Part shown: piece after piece, positions 42,046 to 53,098 of the stretch
How the letters are laid out: every line of letters begins with the position of its first letter
Numbering within the stretch: position 1 is the first letter of the stretch
Source of the DNA: Septoria linicola
Lineage: Eukaryota; Ascomycota; Dothideomycetes; Mycosphaerellales; Mycosphaerellaceae
DNA: 64,000 bases
NCBI GenBank assembly: GCA_024114885.1
Contig: CP099421.1
Span: 2,666,001-2,730,000, forward strand
Reading direction: 5' to 3'
Made by a program: the position numbers and the translations under genes
The notes under the pieces: model-generated
Database searches by the model: none
The model's input: the letters and a program-made list of their open reading frames with translations, nothing else
What the model was told of the DNA's origin: nothing

Positions 42046-42937
42046 ATGCACCCATCGCAGATACTGGCACGCATTGTGCTCTGCACTGCAACTGTCTCTG
42101 CTCATATGCAGCTCTTCTACCCGGCCCCCTTCAACGCCTCGAACAATCCACACCGCACCACGGAGACAGCTGATACTTACCTTGAGTTCCCATACAACTG
42201 CTGTGGTGAGCATATCTCGGGGCGGAATAATTGCCAGTCCTAACATATCCTGCCAGGCGAGAACGACCGCTGGATGTACCCATGTATGCTCGCAAGAAGC
42301 GTATGTATCAGGATCAACTAATAGAACTGCTCCAGGCCGTGGCTACGAAAAGCTTCTGGGCACACCCGATGGCGCTCCAACAGCCACCTGGGAAGCCGGC
42401 AGCACAGCGAACTTCAGTCTTTGGGGTCCTACTGAGCTTGGAGGCAACCACCACGGCGGCTCCTGCCAAATTGGCTTCTCTACAGACGGCGGTGCAACAT
42501 TTCGCGTTGCGACTTCCTACGAAGGCAACTGTCCACACCGCTACAATGGTGTCGGTCCTAATGGCCAAAACTTCGGCTTCAAAGTCCCCAGCGACCTCGA
42601 GCCTGGAGTGCAACTCTTCGCTTGGATCTGGTATAATCGCGAGAAGGAGTTCAACATGAATTGTGCTGCAGTCAACATACTCTCCTCTTCGCAATCGAAT
42701 TCGGTCGGCGACACGCGGACGAATTATGCATCAGGTCACGCTGCCTTCGACACGCGTCCACGCATGTTCGTTGCAGACAATGGAAACGACTGCACGACAC
42801 CGCATACCTCCGCTGAGCTGAAGTATCCTGAGCCCGGCCTGGAAGTTGTGACTGGAGATGGCGAATATCCGCTCGAGCTGCCGACTGGTGCTTGCGGTCA
42901 GGCTGAGATGCTGGCCAAGCAGGCGTACACTGGATAG
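42046..42937 (+). CDS. AA11-like lytic polysaccharide monooxygenase, secreted
   Basis: Three exons, 42046..42205, 42257..42283 (only 27 bp) and 42336..42937, give 262 residues. The 19-residue signal peptide ends ...TATVSA, leaving HMQLFYPAPF at the mature N terminus: the histidine that forms half of the copper brace in LPMOs. The spliced middle reads YNCCGENDRWMYPCRGYEKL, followed by LLGTPDGAP, TATWEAGSTANFSLWG, NHHGGSCQIGFSTDGG, TSYEGNCPH and FAWIWYNREKEFNMNCAAVN. This order and spacing fit family AA11, whose known members oxidise chitin. The second brace His is probably in GGNHHGGSC, and a Tyr/Phe-containing segment lies near the end of the domain. The family call is from memory of its motifs; a closely related non-enzymatic LPMO-like family is possible. 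Confidence 0.8.
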
Positions 42938-44284
42938 CTCGGTCATGGTGGAGGGCGAAAGAAGGAATGCACGAGCTGGGTGCCCATTGCGTGAGATCCC
43001 ATGATTCTGTACGAGCGATGAAGAACGAGCGATCGAGGTGCGGTGTTCAGCATACAGTACATGATCGCGTCAGGCTTTTCCCTGTCTTTTTCACCGGTGC
43101 GAGTGACTGGAAATGTGGCATCTTGATTACAAAGAAGAAAGCACCAATGCGAAGGCCCAATACAATCATAACCCATTGGAGCACATTCACCACGATACGG
43201 AGCCTGACATACACGACGCTTGAAGAGAATTCCAGCTGACCAATACAGATCCAAAGCAACGACTCCTTGGTTGCAAGCAACTGCACTAACAATGAGCAAC
43301 GAGCGACCAACAACATCAGACTCATATCTCTGTCACTCCTGATTCGCTGCTCAACATGAGCAACGTAAAGCTATACACCAAGAACGATATACAGAGATCG
43401 ACAAACTGCACTGCCGCACGGCGTGAAGTCCTGACACAAACAGAGTTTCACTAGCGGCTTCACATTCCAGCCTCATGACAGCACTGTACTTCGTCCTATT
43501 CTCCCTACCAGCGAGACACGACTATCCGTCACGATCTTTGCGTTGTGCGCCGGCAGCAATAAGGCTCATCATTAAGCTTAATTCCTTTTCGTCCCGACGA
43601 ACGGCATTTTATCCTACTGTCAACACGGCTCGGATGGCGAGCGAGTCAGATAGGAAAATGAAGCACAAACGGTGCTGCAGATGGCACGCACGAATTGCAG
43701 CTATGGCGTTGTCTTGGTGGACGATCAAACATGCATTCGTTACAGCAGTGCTGGACGAGGCGCAGAGTCGGCATCTCGACGTAACTGTCAATGGACGCAA
43801 CAGTTTGATTGGCATCTATTGCGAATGGCATGATTGGCGAGTGCAGGCACAGTGCTTCGATTCATGTCAGCATCGGTACCGTCCTGTCAAACTATGAAGC
43901 ATATCTCAGTCACCGACTACGACTGACTTGAGCAGCACAACTGCCTACAGTAAAATGCATAATGTGGTATTAATATTCATAGATCATGATCGACATACCT
44001 GCCTTATGTACGCCCGGTAGTTTCCAGCACTCTGGAACATATCAAAAGTTTCATCAGCACGTTCGAAACTTACTCATCTACTATCCGCATACATGATCGG
44101 CCAAGCCAGGAAAGTGCCATACTTAAGCACTTCTCTTCACCTTCTCGTCTCAAGTTCGTATTGCTCTCTCTTCATCCTCGTTCAACTAACACTTTTCTAA
44201 CCTTCCATCTTCCAGTCTCTCTTTTACCCAAGTCACCCACTTATCATCTTAGTTTATTCGTCTCTTTTTACTACAGAAACAAAC
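42938..44284. other. intergenic, no gene seen
   Basis: About 1.35 kb. Several ORFs of 60-140 codons occur on both strands but none shows a domain, signal peptide or splice partner. The right end is a CT-rich promoter/leader of the next gene. Confidence 0.5.
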
Positions 44285-45981
44285 ATGAAGAGCGCTTACG
44301 TTTTCGCCATTGGCACCTCTCTGGTCGCCGCTGCGCCAATCCTCAATGGTCTTGGCCATGTGAGCGCTATTGCTAAAGCAGATGCGCTGCTTGAAGGATC
44401 GGATAGGATTAGAGGCATGTGAATCGCGATATGCTCACAAAGACATGTTTTGCTGACAGTGTGAGCAGCACGCCAATTGAATGGCGTTACCGGCCTGTTG
44501 GCTCCTGTCTCGGGCACTCTTGCTCCAGTCTACGGTGTCACAGGTGGTCTTCTTGGCGGTAGCCAGGGCGGTGCTGCTTCTGGAGGCGCAGGTGGACTGC
44601 TCAGTGGCAGCCAGAGCGGTGCTGGAGGTCTTCTTGGTAGGAGCCAGAGCGGCACTGCTTCTAGCAGTGCTGGTGGCATTCTCGGTGGCAGCCAGGGAGG
44701 CGCTGCTTCTGGAGGTGTAGGCGGGCTCACGTCCCTAGCTGGCGGCATCGTCCCAGGCGTTGGTGTTGCAGGCGGCCAGGAGAGCGGCAGCGGTGGGCAA
44801 GGTGGCAAGGTCACGATCACTCCAGGAAGCAATGGAGGAGTCCAGACTGGCGGCCAGGGCTCTTCGACTGGTGGCTATCCTGGTCAGCAGCCAGAAGGAG
44901 AGATGCCAACTGAGCAGGACCCGACTGAGCAGGATTCCTCTGGGGAGGGAGAAGATGAGGAGGATGAGCCATCTGGCGAGACCCCGTCCGAGCAGGATCC
45001 ATCCGAGGAGAATGCAGGCGAGGAGGAGGAGCCATCTGGCGAGACCCCAACTGAGTCAGACCCCACCGAGCAGAGTCCTGATGAGAGCGACGATCTTCCG
45101 GTCGACGAGAACCCAGCAGGTACCTATCCCCAACGTAAGTACATCCATCCAAAGCTATTCCCAGACCCGTCAACTGACTCGTGATCACAGGTCGCCAGCT
45201 TGGCGGCGGCGCTGGTGGTCTGCTCGCCCCAGTCTCTGGCACTCTCGCTCCAGTCACCGGTCTGCTAGGCGGCGTTGGCGGTGCACAGGGTGCATCAAAC
45301 GCCAATGGTGCCAGCTCCGGCGAGGCACTTGCCAAGTCAGTGGTCGCAGATGACTCTTACGGCAGTGCACCAAAGCAGCAGGCTACTACCCAAGGAAGCA
45401 CTTCGGGGTCTGTTCAAGGCTCTGCCCAGGCCGACACTGAAGTTTCCGCGGCCGCTCAAAGCAACGCCGGTGCAGGCTCTTCCGCACAAGGCTCTCAGCA
45501 GCAAGGCGATGCTTCGACTGGTGCTTCGACTGGTGTGATCAACCCCAATCCTCTTGCTATCCTCCGCTTCTTGCTGATTCTGTGAGTAGTGCCACAAAGC
45601 CCAGAGGGCAAGCCGGCTGCCCAATTTGGTCCATCGTCAACGAACGAGGGTGCTGTGGCGGCCAAGGCTGTCACCGACGAGCAAGCAGCGCGTCAAACTC
45701 AGCAACAAGGCCAGCAAGCATCGATTCAAGGCCAAGGCGCCGGTCAAGCTTCCGGTCAAGCCTCTGCTCAGCAACAACCGCAAGGCTCCACTCGGGTGAA
45801 TGGTCAGGCTTCGACACAGGGACAAGCCGGTGTGCAGACTTCTGGTCAGCAAAGTTGACAGACTGGCGCCCAAGACCAAGCTGCTGTGAAGGCCAATGGC
45901 GCAGCAAAGGGCCAAGCCAAGGCTGGGGCAGAGAGCCATCGCATTGACGATCTCCTTGCCACATATGGCATCCAAAAGTAA
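44285..45981 (+). pseudogene. Gly/Ser-rich secreted repeat protein, frame interrupted
   Basis: MKSAYVFAIGTSLVAAAPIL is a signal peptide at 44285. Exon 2 (about 44469..45134) and exon 3 (from 45191; 56-bp intron) carry two copies of one module: RQLNGVTGLLAPVSGTLAPV and RQLGGGAGGLLAPVSGTLAP. Between them are GGLLGGSQGG-type repeats (44537-44740) and then acidic EPSGETPxEQDP repeats. The first junction is unclear: the good GTGAGC donor at 44360 is in the wrong phase, and only a poor GTCTTG donor (44349) fits. Exon 3 meets TGA at 45583..45585, but the same frame continues in like style (Gln/Gly/Ala) through a second TGA (45856..45858) to TAA at 45979..45981. Either the gene ends naturally at 45585 with a hydrophobic LAILRFLLIL tail or it is decaying. 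A cell-wall or surface role is inference. Confidence 0.6.
44537..44740 (+). repeat. GGLLGGSQGGAASGGAG coding repeats
   Basis: Four degenerate copies of a 12-18-residue Gly/Ser/Gln unit, each containing GG(L/I)L-x-(G/R)SQ(G/S)G, lie in tandem inside the secreted repeat protein. Confidence 0.75.
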
Positions 45982-46170
45982 GCGGTCGTGTTGAATCCAG
46001 CATTTGATTGTAAGCTCAGCAGCGGTAGAGAGGCGGTGCAAGGCGAAAGATGCGGCAACTTGCGACAAACGAGATGATTGATTCTCCGTATCCAGAACAT
46101 CTCTGTAGAACTTAGATGTGTATCAGTACAATTGACAAAAACAGCACAAAATATGCATGAGTAAATGGTA

Positions 46171-47988
46171 TCACGACATTTCTTCCACCCGTCGCTTACT
46201 CATGTTGTCGATACCTGTCTTGGTCTCGGTATGCTCGGTGCTCATGTGCCTTTGCTTGACGAATAAGCTGGCAATTACAGTCATGCCTGCGATGCTGGTG
46301 TACATGATGAAGATGTTCCTGATGCTGAATGCAAATGCCTCCTTGATTGCACGCTTCTGCAGTGCGTTGCCGACAGTCTTGACTATATCGACATTGGCGG
46401 CGGCAGTATCGCCTGACAGTGCATCGAGGGTAGAGGGGTCGAGACCAGCCCCGACGAGAGCGCTGTGTTGGGTGTTCATGCTGTTCTGGAACACGACTCC
46501 ACCCAGGACGACAGACACTGATGTCGCCAGCGCTCTCAGAAAGCCAAGTGTAGAGCCCGCTGAGGCTACATCTGATTGTGCGACGGTATTGTGAATGGCA
46601 AGCATTGGTGTCTGGAACAGGAGTGCGATGCCAGCTCCACTAATGATGTGGAAGCCGATCACTTCGGGAAGGCTTGTGTCGGTTCCCAGGTTGATGCAAA
46701 GTCCAGTTCCTAGAGTCATCAGGAGCACGCCGCAAATGATGAACTCCTTGTATCGTCCAGTACGATGGATGAGTATACCGGCCGCAATGTCTGTAATCGC
46801 TGCGGTGCAGATGAGTGGCAACAACAGAATGCCACTTCGGAGTGGCGACGCTTGCTTGACGCTTTGAAAGTATAGAGGCAGGTAGAACTCGGTCCCAATG
46901 CTGATCATGCTGTGACCAACGGCTGTGAGGATGACTGCATTGTTCGACAGTTTTTTGAAGATGTGCATTGGCATGAGAGGATACTGGGCCAATCTGCGCT
47001 CACTGTAGCGTGTAAGGCCGACCATGCAGCTTCCGACAACCAAGAGACAGACGACAGTGGCACTGTTCCATGCGAAGGCGCCGCCGCCAAAGTTGAGACC
47101 GAGAAGTACGAGCGCTGAAAAGGCTAGGAAGCACGCTGTTCCGTACCAGTCGATGACACCAAGGCCTTGCTTCAACTTCGTCCGAGGATTGTGCACGTCC
47201 AGGAATACCAGCAAGAGTATGAACGATAGGCCGCATCCCGGCAAGTTGATCCAGAAACAGTAGCGCCAGCTTGCTTTCTCTGCCAGAGCGCCACCGAGCA
47301 GTGGACCTGCTGAGCCGGCGACAGCCCAGACATCGCCCATAAATCCGAAGTAGAGCGCTCTCTCACGGATACTGAACAGATCAGAAATCGTCACGGCGAC
47401 GAGCTGAAAAAGCCCGCCGCCAGCCGTGCCCTGCAATGCTCGGGCTGCGATGAGCATACGCGTAGTCGTAGCCAAAGCAGCGATCAGGCTTGCTGCAGCA
47501 AACAGTGCTACTGCTGCTAGCAAGGTCAACTTTCTGCCCCAAATGTCGGAGCCTTTCGTCCATAATGGACCTGCGATTGCATTGGCAAGTAAGTAGGCAC
47601 CACCGAGCCATGTGTAGCCTGCTGCAGACTTCAAAGAGGCTGTGATGGTCGGTATGGCGGTTCTGTAGGCGTAACGACTGGTGTCAGTTTGTTCAAGGAG
47701 ACGTGAGAATGGTCTGTCTCACGCGATGATTGTTTGGTCGAGTGCTGCTATGAACATCACCAGTTAGAGGGCGAAGACAATTGACCACAGTCGAGTTCTG
47801 GAGCGTGGTAGTGAGCCAATCTCTCCTATGTCGAGTGTCTGAGGCACTGCATCGGGTTTTAGGGTCTTTCTTGGCTCGTCGTGGGTGCCATCCTCGCTGT
47901 TGGAAAGCATGGTATCAGACGGTCCCGTAGTTGCTTCTCCTGTGCTGTGAGCTGGCATGAGCTCGGCGGGAGCTGCGCTGTTAGCCAT
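46171..47988 (-). pseudogene. MFS drug:H+ antiporter (DHA2, 14-TM type) with a stop codon in TM1
   Basis: Exons 47988..47723 and 47662..46171 (60-bp intron, GTGAGA..TACAG) keep one frame over 586 codons. The N-terminal 70 residues are polar. The first membrane segment reads SIVFAL-stop-LVMFIAALDQTIIA: the codon after CTC is TAA (47766..47764). The rest is an intact 14-helix carrier with DQTIIATAIPTI, GSDIWGRKLTLL and the antiporter motif GSAGPLLGGALAE. Relatives export toxic compounds, azoles or fungal metabolites through the plasma membrane. A CTAAC at the stop resembles a branch point, but splicing there would destroy TM1, so a nonsense codon is the better reading. An internal restart could make an N-terminally shortened carrier, but without TM1 this is unlikely to work. 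Confidence 0.8.
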
Positions 47989-48720
47989 TCTCAGTTGATC
48001 GCGCGCATTAGGTAGCACGAAGCAAAGCTGCCATTATGTTTGACTTGTCTTAAATCTCATCGCCTGCAGAAGCGCTGGCTGGACTTGGACACCGCGTTGT
48101 TGTTTTCGCAGATCAGGAAGGCGCGAAGGGCGCGCTGGGGAAATGTCGGGCAACAAACTTCTGGGACTCTCAAATGAGACTTCACAGTGCCTCCGGTCTT
48201 TCTGCACACTCTTCCTCACGGCGACGCGCTCAGCCCGGAATGGCATCAGGTGGTACTATGCTTAGCTAACTGCGGCTGACAAAGTGGCATGCCTTAAACT
48301 TGCTTATCTTGCCCAAAGCTTTTCTTTCGTGTTCGCATTTGATGATCTGTGGCTCCTTTGGCCATGACCCGTGCGCTAACTTAGACTGGCCAGCGAGGGC
48401 TGCAGCATTGCAAAGTGGCGCAGACTGCCCTAATTCTCGTCGACTCATAGCCCGCAGTAGGTCGAGCAAACTCAACAGCAGACGGGCAGGATGTACATGC
48501 GTCCGCTGATGAGCATAGAACACTTCAGTCCTATCTTCCTTCGCGCCTGGCTGTGCTTCAGTACTCAGCTCGACCGCTGATCCCTTAGGCGTCCCATGAG
48601 CCTATACCGTCATGGCGGCTGGAATGGCTGAATAGTGGTGATTAGATGTGTTCTCGATGGATCCACCTTGTACAACACTCACGTTGTTCCTGTGACAAGG
48701 ATTGCCATCCAGTTTTCATC
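47989..48720. other. intergenic, no gene seen
   Basis: Divergent region between the DHA2 transporter start (-) and the LtrA-like gene start (+). No motif-bearing ORF is found. Confidence 0.5.
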
Positions 48721-50581
48721 ATGGTGCGAGACGAACGCAGTTACCTCCGGCTTATTCGGAGTTCTTTTGCACAACCTGAAGACTTCGCTGAAGGGCACCG
48801 ACATCATCACGAAGACGAAGAATCTGCGCCAGCGAAAACGAAGATCGAGCGAAGCGATACCTTCTCGAAGCCTGCCTTCCGACACTTCAACCAAGCTAGT
48901 CATCTCGAGTTGTTTTACGATTTGTTCTTCGCCCCAATCTCACAGTCTTCACCTATGCTCATGAGATCAATGATAGCGACACATTGCGACAGTACATCGG
49001 CTTCTTCTGCTTATTATGGTTCACCTGGTACCAAGTCTCGCTTCACGATGTCCGGTTCTCTATGGACTCAGCATTTGAAAGACAATGACGACAACGATGA
49101 GACTCCAAATCTCAACTACTTCCAAGGGGCTTGACAATCATCCTGATGGTCAGTCGACTGGTGCTTGTTGTGCAATATTTACAGGCCCTGTTTTTCGCCA
49201 GGTAACGATCAACCCTCACGCATGGAAATGCAGTTGCTGACATAGCGCAGAACCTATAAGAAACGCATCCTTCTCATCTCCCTGATCGCCATCACCTACT
49301 TCGTCGCAGCCATGATATATCTTGGCATGTACTGGGGACTTCGTGTCGTCAATGCTGAGGGCGATAACCACACATACTATGTCTGGTACGCTCTTGCTGT
49401 CGTGGAGACGCTTGTAGTCACAGGCGTCTCGATGAAGTATCGCGACTTGTCAATCGAAGGCACGCATCTCGTTGAGCGCATGTCGTTGCTCACTCTGATC
49501 GTCTTGGGCGAGGGCGCCATTGCAGTCGCGAAGGCTTGCCAGTACATTGCGTACGCAGATGGCGCTTTCACATTTGCTGGATCCGTGGCGGGCGAGATCG
49601 TGTGCGCGACCATGATCCTTTACTTCCTCTACATGATCTATTTCGACTTTCGAAACGAGGAGTTCTTTGGCACCATCAGGACACAGGTGTGGTCATTTCT
49701 ACACTTTCCCCTGCATCTGGCTCTGGTCTTAGCCGTCGAAGGAATAGCTCAGTGTGTTACCTGGAATGCTGCAGTCAGAAGGAGTCAAGAGCTTAACAAC
49801 CAAGTCGTCCATTGGATTGGGGTACTCAATACAACGACAGCCGGCGCACGGGAATGGAGTGACGCCGCGAACGATCTCAACACTACGGCAGTAGAACTTA
49901 TCAGCAGACAACTCGCTCGTAGTTCAAGCTTCATGAGCACATCACAGGGGATTGGATGTCTTGGTCAGACGCAGATATCTGCCATTCCTGCGATTTCCAA
50001 TGGTGTCGAAGATGTCGATACTGCCTCGAATGCATTCTGGTGGCTGACTGGTGTGCTCTACAACACAATTTTCAAGATCGCTGGCTTTTACCCGCCTGAG
50101 AGCAATACCCAGAGAGAGCAAGCACTTGATTACGCCACGAATCCAATCAACTTCACCACGTATCCATTTGAATACTGGCAGAATGGCACTATCGCCAATG
50201 TCAATAAGAGCTGGGAAGTGTTCAAAATCACGTATCAATACTTCTTCGTTTCAATCGGTCTGGCTATCATCCTGCTGGCAGCGCTGGCGTGGTTGAATAG
50301 AGGCAGCCAAGTGAGACTTCTTTGGCCACGGTTGCTCTACACTACGATTATTGGATCGGCACTGGCATTACTGGCCACCATGGTCCTGAATGTGGATCAC
50401 GTTGTGAACTTTGTTCTTGGGCCTTGGATTCTGCCAACCGTGGCTCTGTGTCTCTTCGGAAGTAAGTTGTGCTGGATTCAAGCTGATACACCGTCACTAA
50501 CATTTCTCAGTCGTCATCGCCAATAGTGTCAAGCTTCCTGGGCGAAGCTCATGGTCTGAAAGTCAAACACAACGCTGGTGA
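48721..50581 (+). pseudogene. LtrA-family (low temperature requirement A) membrane protein, decayed
   Basis: The 5' part from 48721 reads well to HLELFYDLFFA (about 48936). The family sequence then continues in another frame (NLTVFTYAHEINDSDTLRQY, then CLLWFTWYQVSLHDVRFSMD) after an apparent loss of one base. Near 49080 the text jumps from SAFER to DNDDNDETPNLNYFQG, as if about 30 residues were deleted, and near 49128 the frame shifts again into LTIILMVSRLVLVVQY. Downstream it is intact: a 49-bp intron (49202..49250), the long frame through LGMYWGLRVVN and eight or so membrane segments, a further 49-bp intron (50462..50510), and a stop at 50581. The family is a membrane protein of unknown transport role. 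At least three lesions make a pseudogene the clear call. Confidence 0.78.
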
Positions 50582-50621
50582 TTTTCATGTGAGAACAAAA
50601 GACAGTTGCTATCTCATGAAT

Positions 50622-51199
50622 CTAGAGTGTGTTTGTGCAGTAATATCCGTAACTCTGGAGGATGTCGTAGCGCATCCAGGAAGATTGTCCACGAAGAATT
50701 GAATCCCATCTACAGACGTCCCGCACTGTGCGAAGACTGCGTGCTGTTATCATCCCTTCTGACACTCCACGCGACAGCATGCCTGACAACACTAGTCTGT
50801 AGGCAGACCCTGGTATCGTTCGGATGGCCTTACAGGTTGCAGTGATTAGCGTGAGCATAACTCCTTGTCTTTGCACTTACCACCTACAGCTACTTGCTCA
50901 TCCGCACAAGCAGAGTCTACGTGTAGCCGAAAGAAGAAACCCTTGTCCCCACGAAATGTCACGGCTCCAGTGATGCCATGGTATGGAATTTGTTTGCAAG
51001 AATGGAAGCCTGGCAGGACATTACTCAGATCTCGAGGTGGGCCGCTGAAGTTGCCTGTGTGCACGCCGGAGCATGCAATCCCGGACCAGAAGTCGACCTG
51101 GAAAGCTGCACTGGTATTGTTCTCCACGATGTGGTGGATGGATTTAGTTTCGCTGAGCGAGAGCAGAGGGAGAGCCGCTGCTAATGTCATGAAGTGCAT
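50622..51199 (-). CDS. small secreted protein, effector-like
   Basis: Exon 1, 51199..50881, begins MHFMTLAAALPLLSLSETKS, a signal peptide. It continues with DFWSGIACSGVHTGNF, LPGFHSCKQIPYHGITGAVT, FRGDKGFFFRLHVDSACADEQ and then a GTAAGT donor. With an acceptor at about 50810 (71-bp intron), exon 2 runs to a TAG at 50622 and gives 168 residues ending SYGYYCTNTL. A shorter 52-bp intron would give another 40-residue tail. Three or four Cys, one N-glycosylation site, small size and secretion are typical of fungal effectors or surface proteins. The family is not recognised and the 3' end is uncertain. Confidence 0.55.
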
Positions 51200-53098
51200 C
51201 TTGGGGTGATAAGTCTCCTCGAAGGTTTGATCTCTACGTGTTCGGAGTGTTTCTTTATATGTGCCATATCATTCACGCCTACCTTTGGGTCGTACAGCTC
51301 TCATGTCATGTACCGCATATTTGCCAGGCTTCCGTTCTTCATGTGGTTGCGCAGGATCGCATGAACAAAAGGTTCGGCCGTTTCAGCCTGTAGTCTCGTC
51401 GGCAAAATAGGCTACCTCCAATCCATGCCTCATGTCTCTGTGCTGCTACTATATTCCAGGTCAACCAGCTGACTGCGAAGGCAAGTCTGGAGGCAAGTAG
51501 AAGCTGTGAAGTGATGTTCGGCGTGCCGAATGTGAGGCAGAAATATTGACGCCTTGCGGCCCTTGATCTCGGCTCCTCGTGCCGAATGATATCAGATCCT
51601 CGGCGAGATATGGAGATGAAGAACCCGCTATCTCGAGCGATCGCAACGACACGTCTTCATCTTTTCATACAGCACGTCTTTCACGTCCTCTTTTTGAGCT
51701 GTAGATCTGTGGTAGAGAAACGCTGCCGCGAGAACATGCGACATGGTCCGTCCTATTTCCAAGAATCAGCGGACACAGTGGTCAAGGCGTGAGACAGGCA
51801 CAAAAGGCGGCGAACCAATCACTACCAGATGAATTACAAGCCATACTCATCACGACATTTACTGGTTCGATCGAGTTAAGGCACGTTGTGTTGGCACCGG
51901 CTCGTGTTGGAGCGCCCAGCCAACACGCCGCGGAGTACGGTGAAATACAGCCGTGTCCAACTCGCTACCCAATGTCGTGATGTTTGCTAACAACAGATGA
52001 CAACAGGGTACCATGTGCTTTGTGGGAGCCCCAGAATCCCACAGGGACACCACAAGCTGTGCTTAAATGTGCGTCCTCGCTTCACAACTGTTTGGCTGGG
52101 AAATCGACCGTGATTCGAGAGATCCATAGCCTGACAGCGCATGGCAGCGCGGAGCTGCGGTGATTTCAAGTTTTGAGCAAATTTCTGGCCGCTTTGGGAT
52201 ACGGAGCTGCAGCAGAAACCACGCGAGTATTCCTGCCCGACTTTGCACTCACTCACTCGATTGCCGAGTCAGTGCTCTCTGCACTCATCTGTGTAGAGTG
52301 GATAAGGGCCGAACAATGTTCTTGGCACCGTGGAACTGGAGCTTTGTGACGAGCTCGTTGGCCGCTGGCGTGATGCAGACACCGAATCAGATATCATGTC
52401 TACCACCAATCTGCATCTGGATCTCGTAGGATCTTGAGAGGCCGCGTCAGTCCGCGGACCAGGTCTTCACGTTTTGCTGGGATAGCCCACTGCCAAGCCG
52501 TGTTTCGGCAGGTAATCCGCTCTAGCCAAGGACGATTCTGCGGAGTAGATCTGAGTTCGACATCGCTCCACATCGTCATAGACATGTGTGTGTCTCGTCT
52601 TCCAAGCACTGCACGCGTTCCTAGGACACAACACACTAGCTGAGCTCCTGAAGCTCCGTGCGGAAATGCACCAGCGGCTAAAAGGACAATGGGCGCGATC
52701 ATGAGCCGCGAAGTGTTTCAATATCCTCGACGACGGCATGAAGAGGCGAGATGCTCCGCGCTTAACCATTGCGGTCAAAAGTCACCGGCGTCAAGATCAT
52801 GATCACAAACAGTAGCTGAACTTAACTCCATCGAGATGCTGGGCGCGGGCATGGACCAGGCTGTGCACATGCATAGCTCCAATGGAATTGCCGCAAACAG
52901 CTGCAAGCTTGCACGAACTTCGCCTTCGGGCGCTCCGTTGCAGCGTGGCCCACGTCAGATGGAACGTGCTGTTGTTGTAGGATCACGGAATAAGAGAGCT
53001 GGGCCGTAAGTAAGAAGCTCATTCCCAGTCCTCGGCTTGCCATCGTTTCCTACTCTCCATCGTCTCTCTCACATCGCGAGCTCAGTCAACAAGCAGAT
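51200..53098. other. intergenic, no gene seen
   Basis: About 1.9 kb without a supported gene. One minus-strand ORF from 52702 starts with a signal-peptide-like stretch (MIAPIVLLAAGAFPHGASGA) but has no coherent continuation. Confidence 0.5.

Noticed and set aside
43475..43897. 140-codon ORF in the gap before the Gly-rich protein
   Set aside because: Its amino-acid pattern looks random and no domain or signal is seen.
47764..47790. CTAAC at the DHA2 stop as a splice branch point
   Set aside because: An intron here would remove part of TM1 and break the ALDQT frame; there is also no good donor.
52400..52702. ORF with a signal-peptide-like start (MIAPIVLLAAGAFPHG)
   Set aside because: The rest has no coherent composition, Cys pattern or splice partner; chance is likely.
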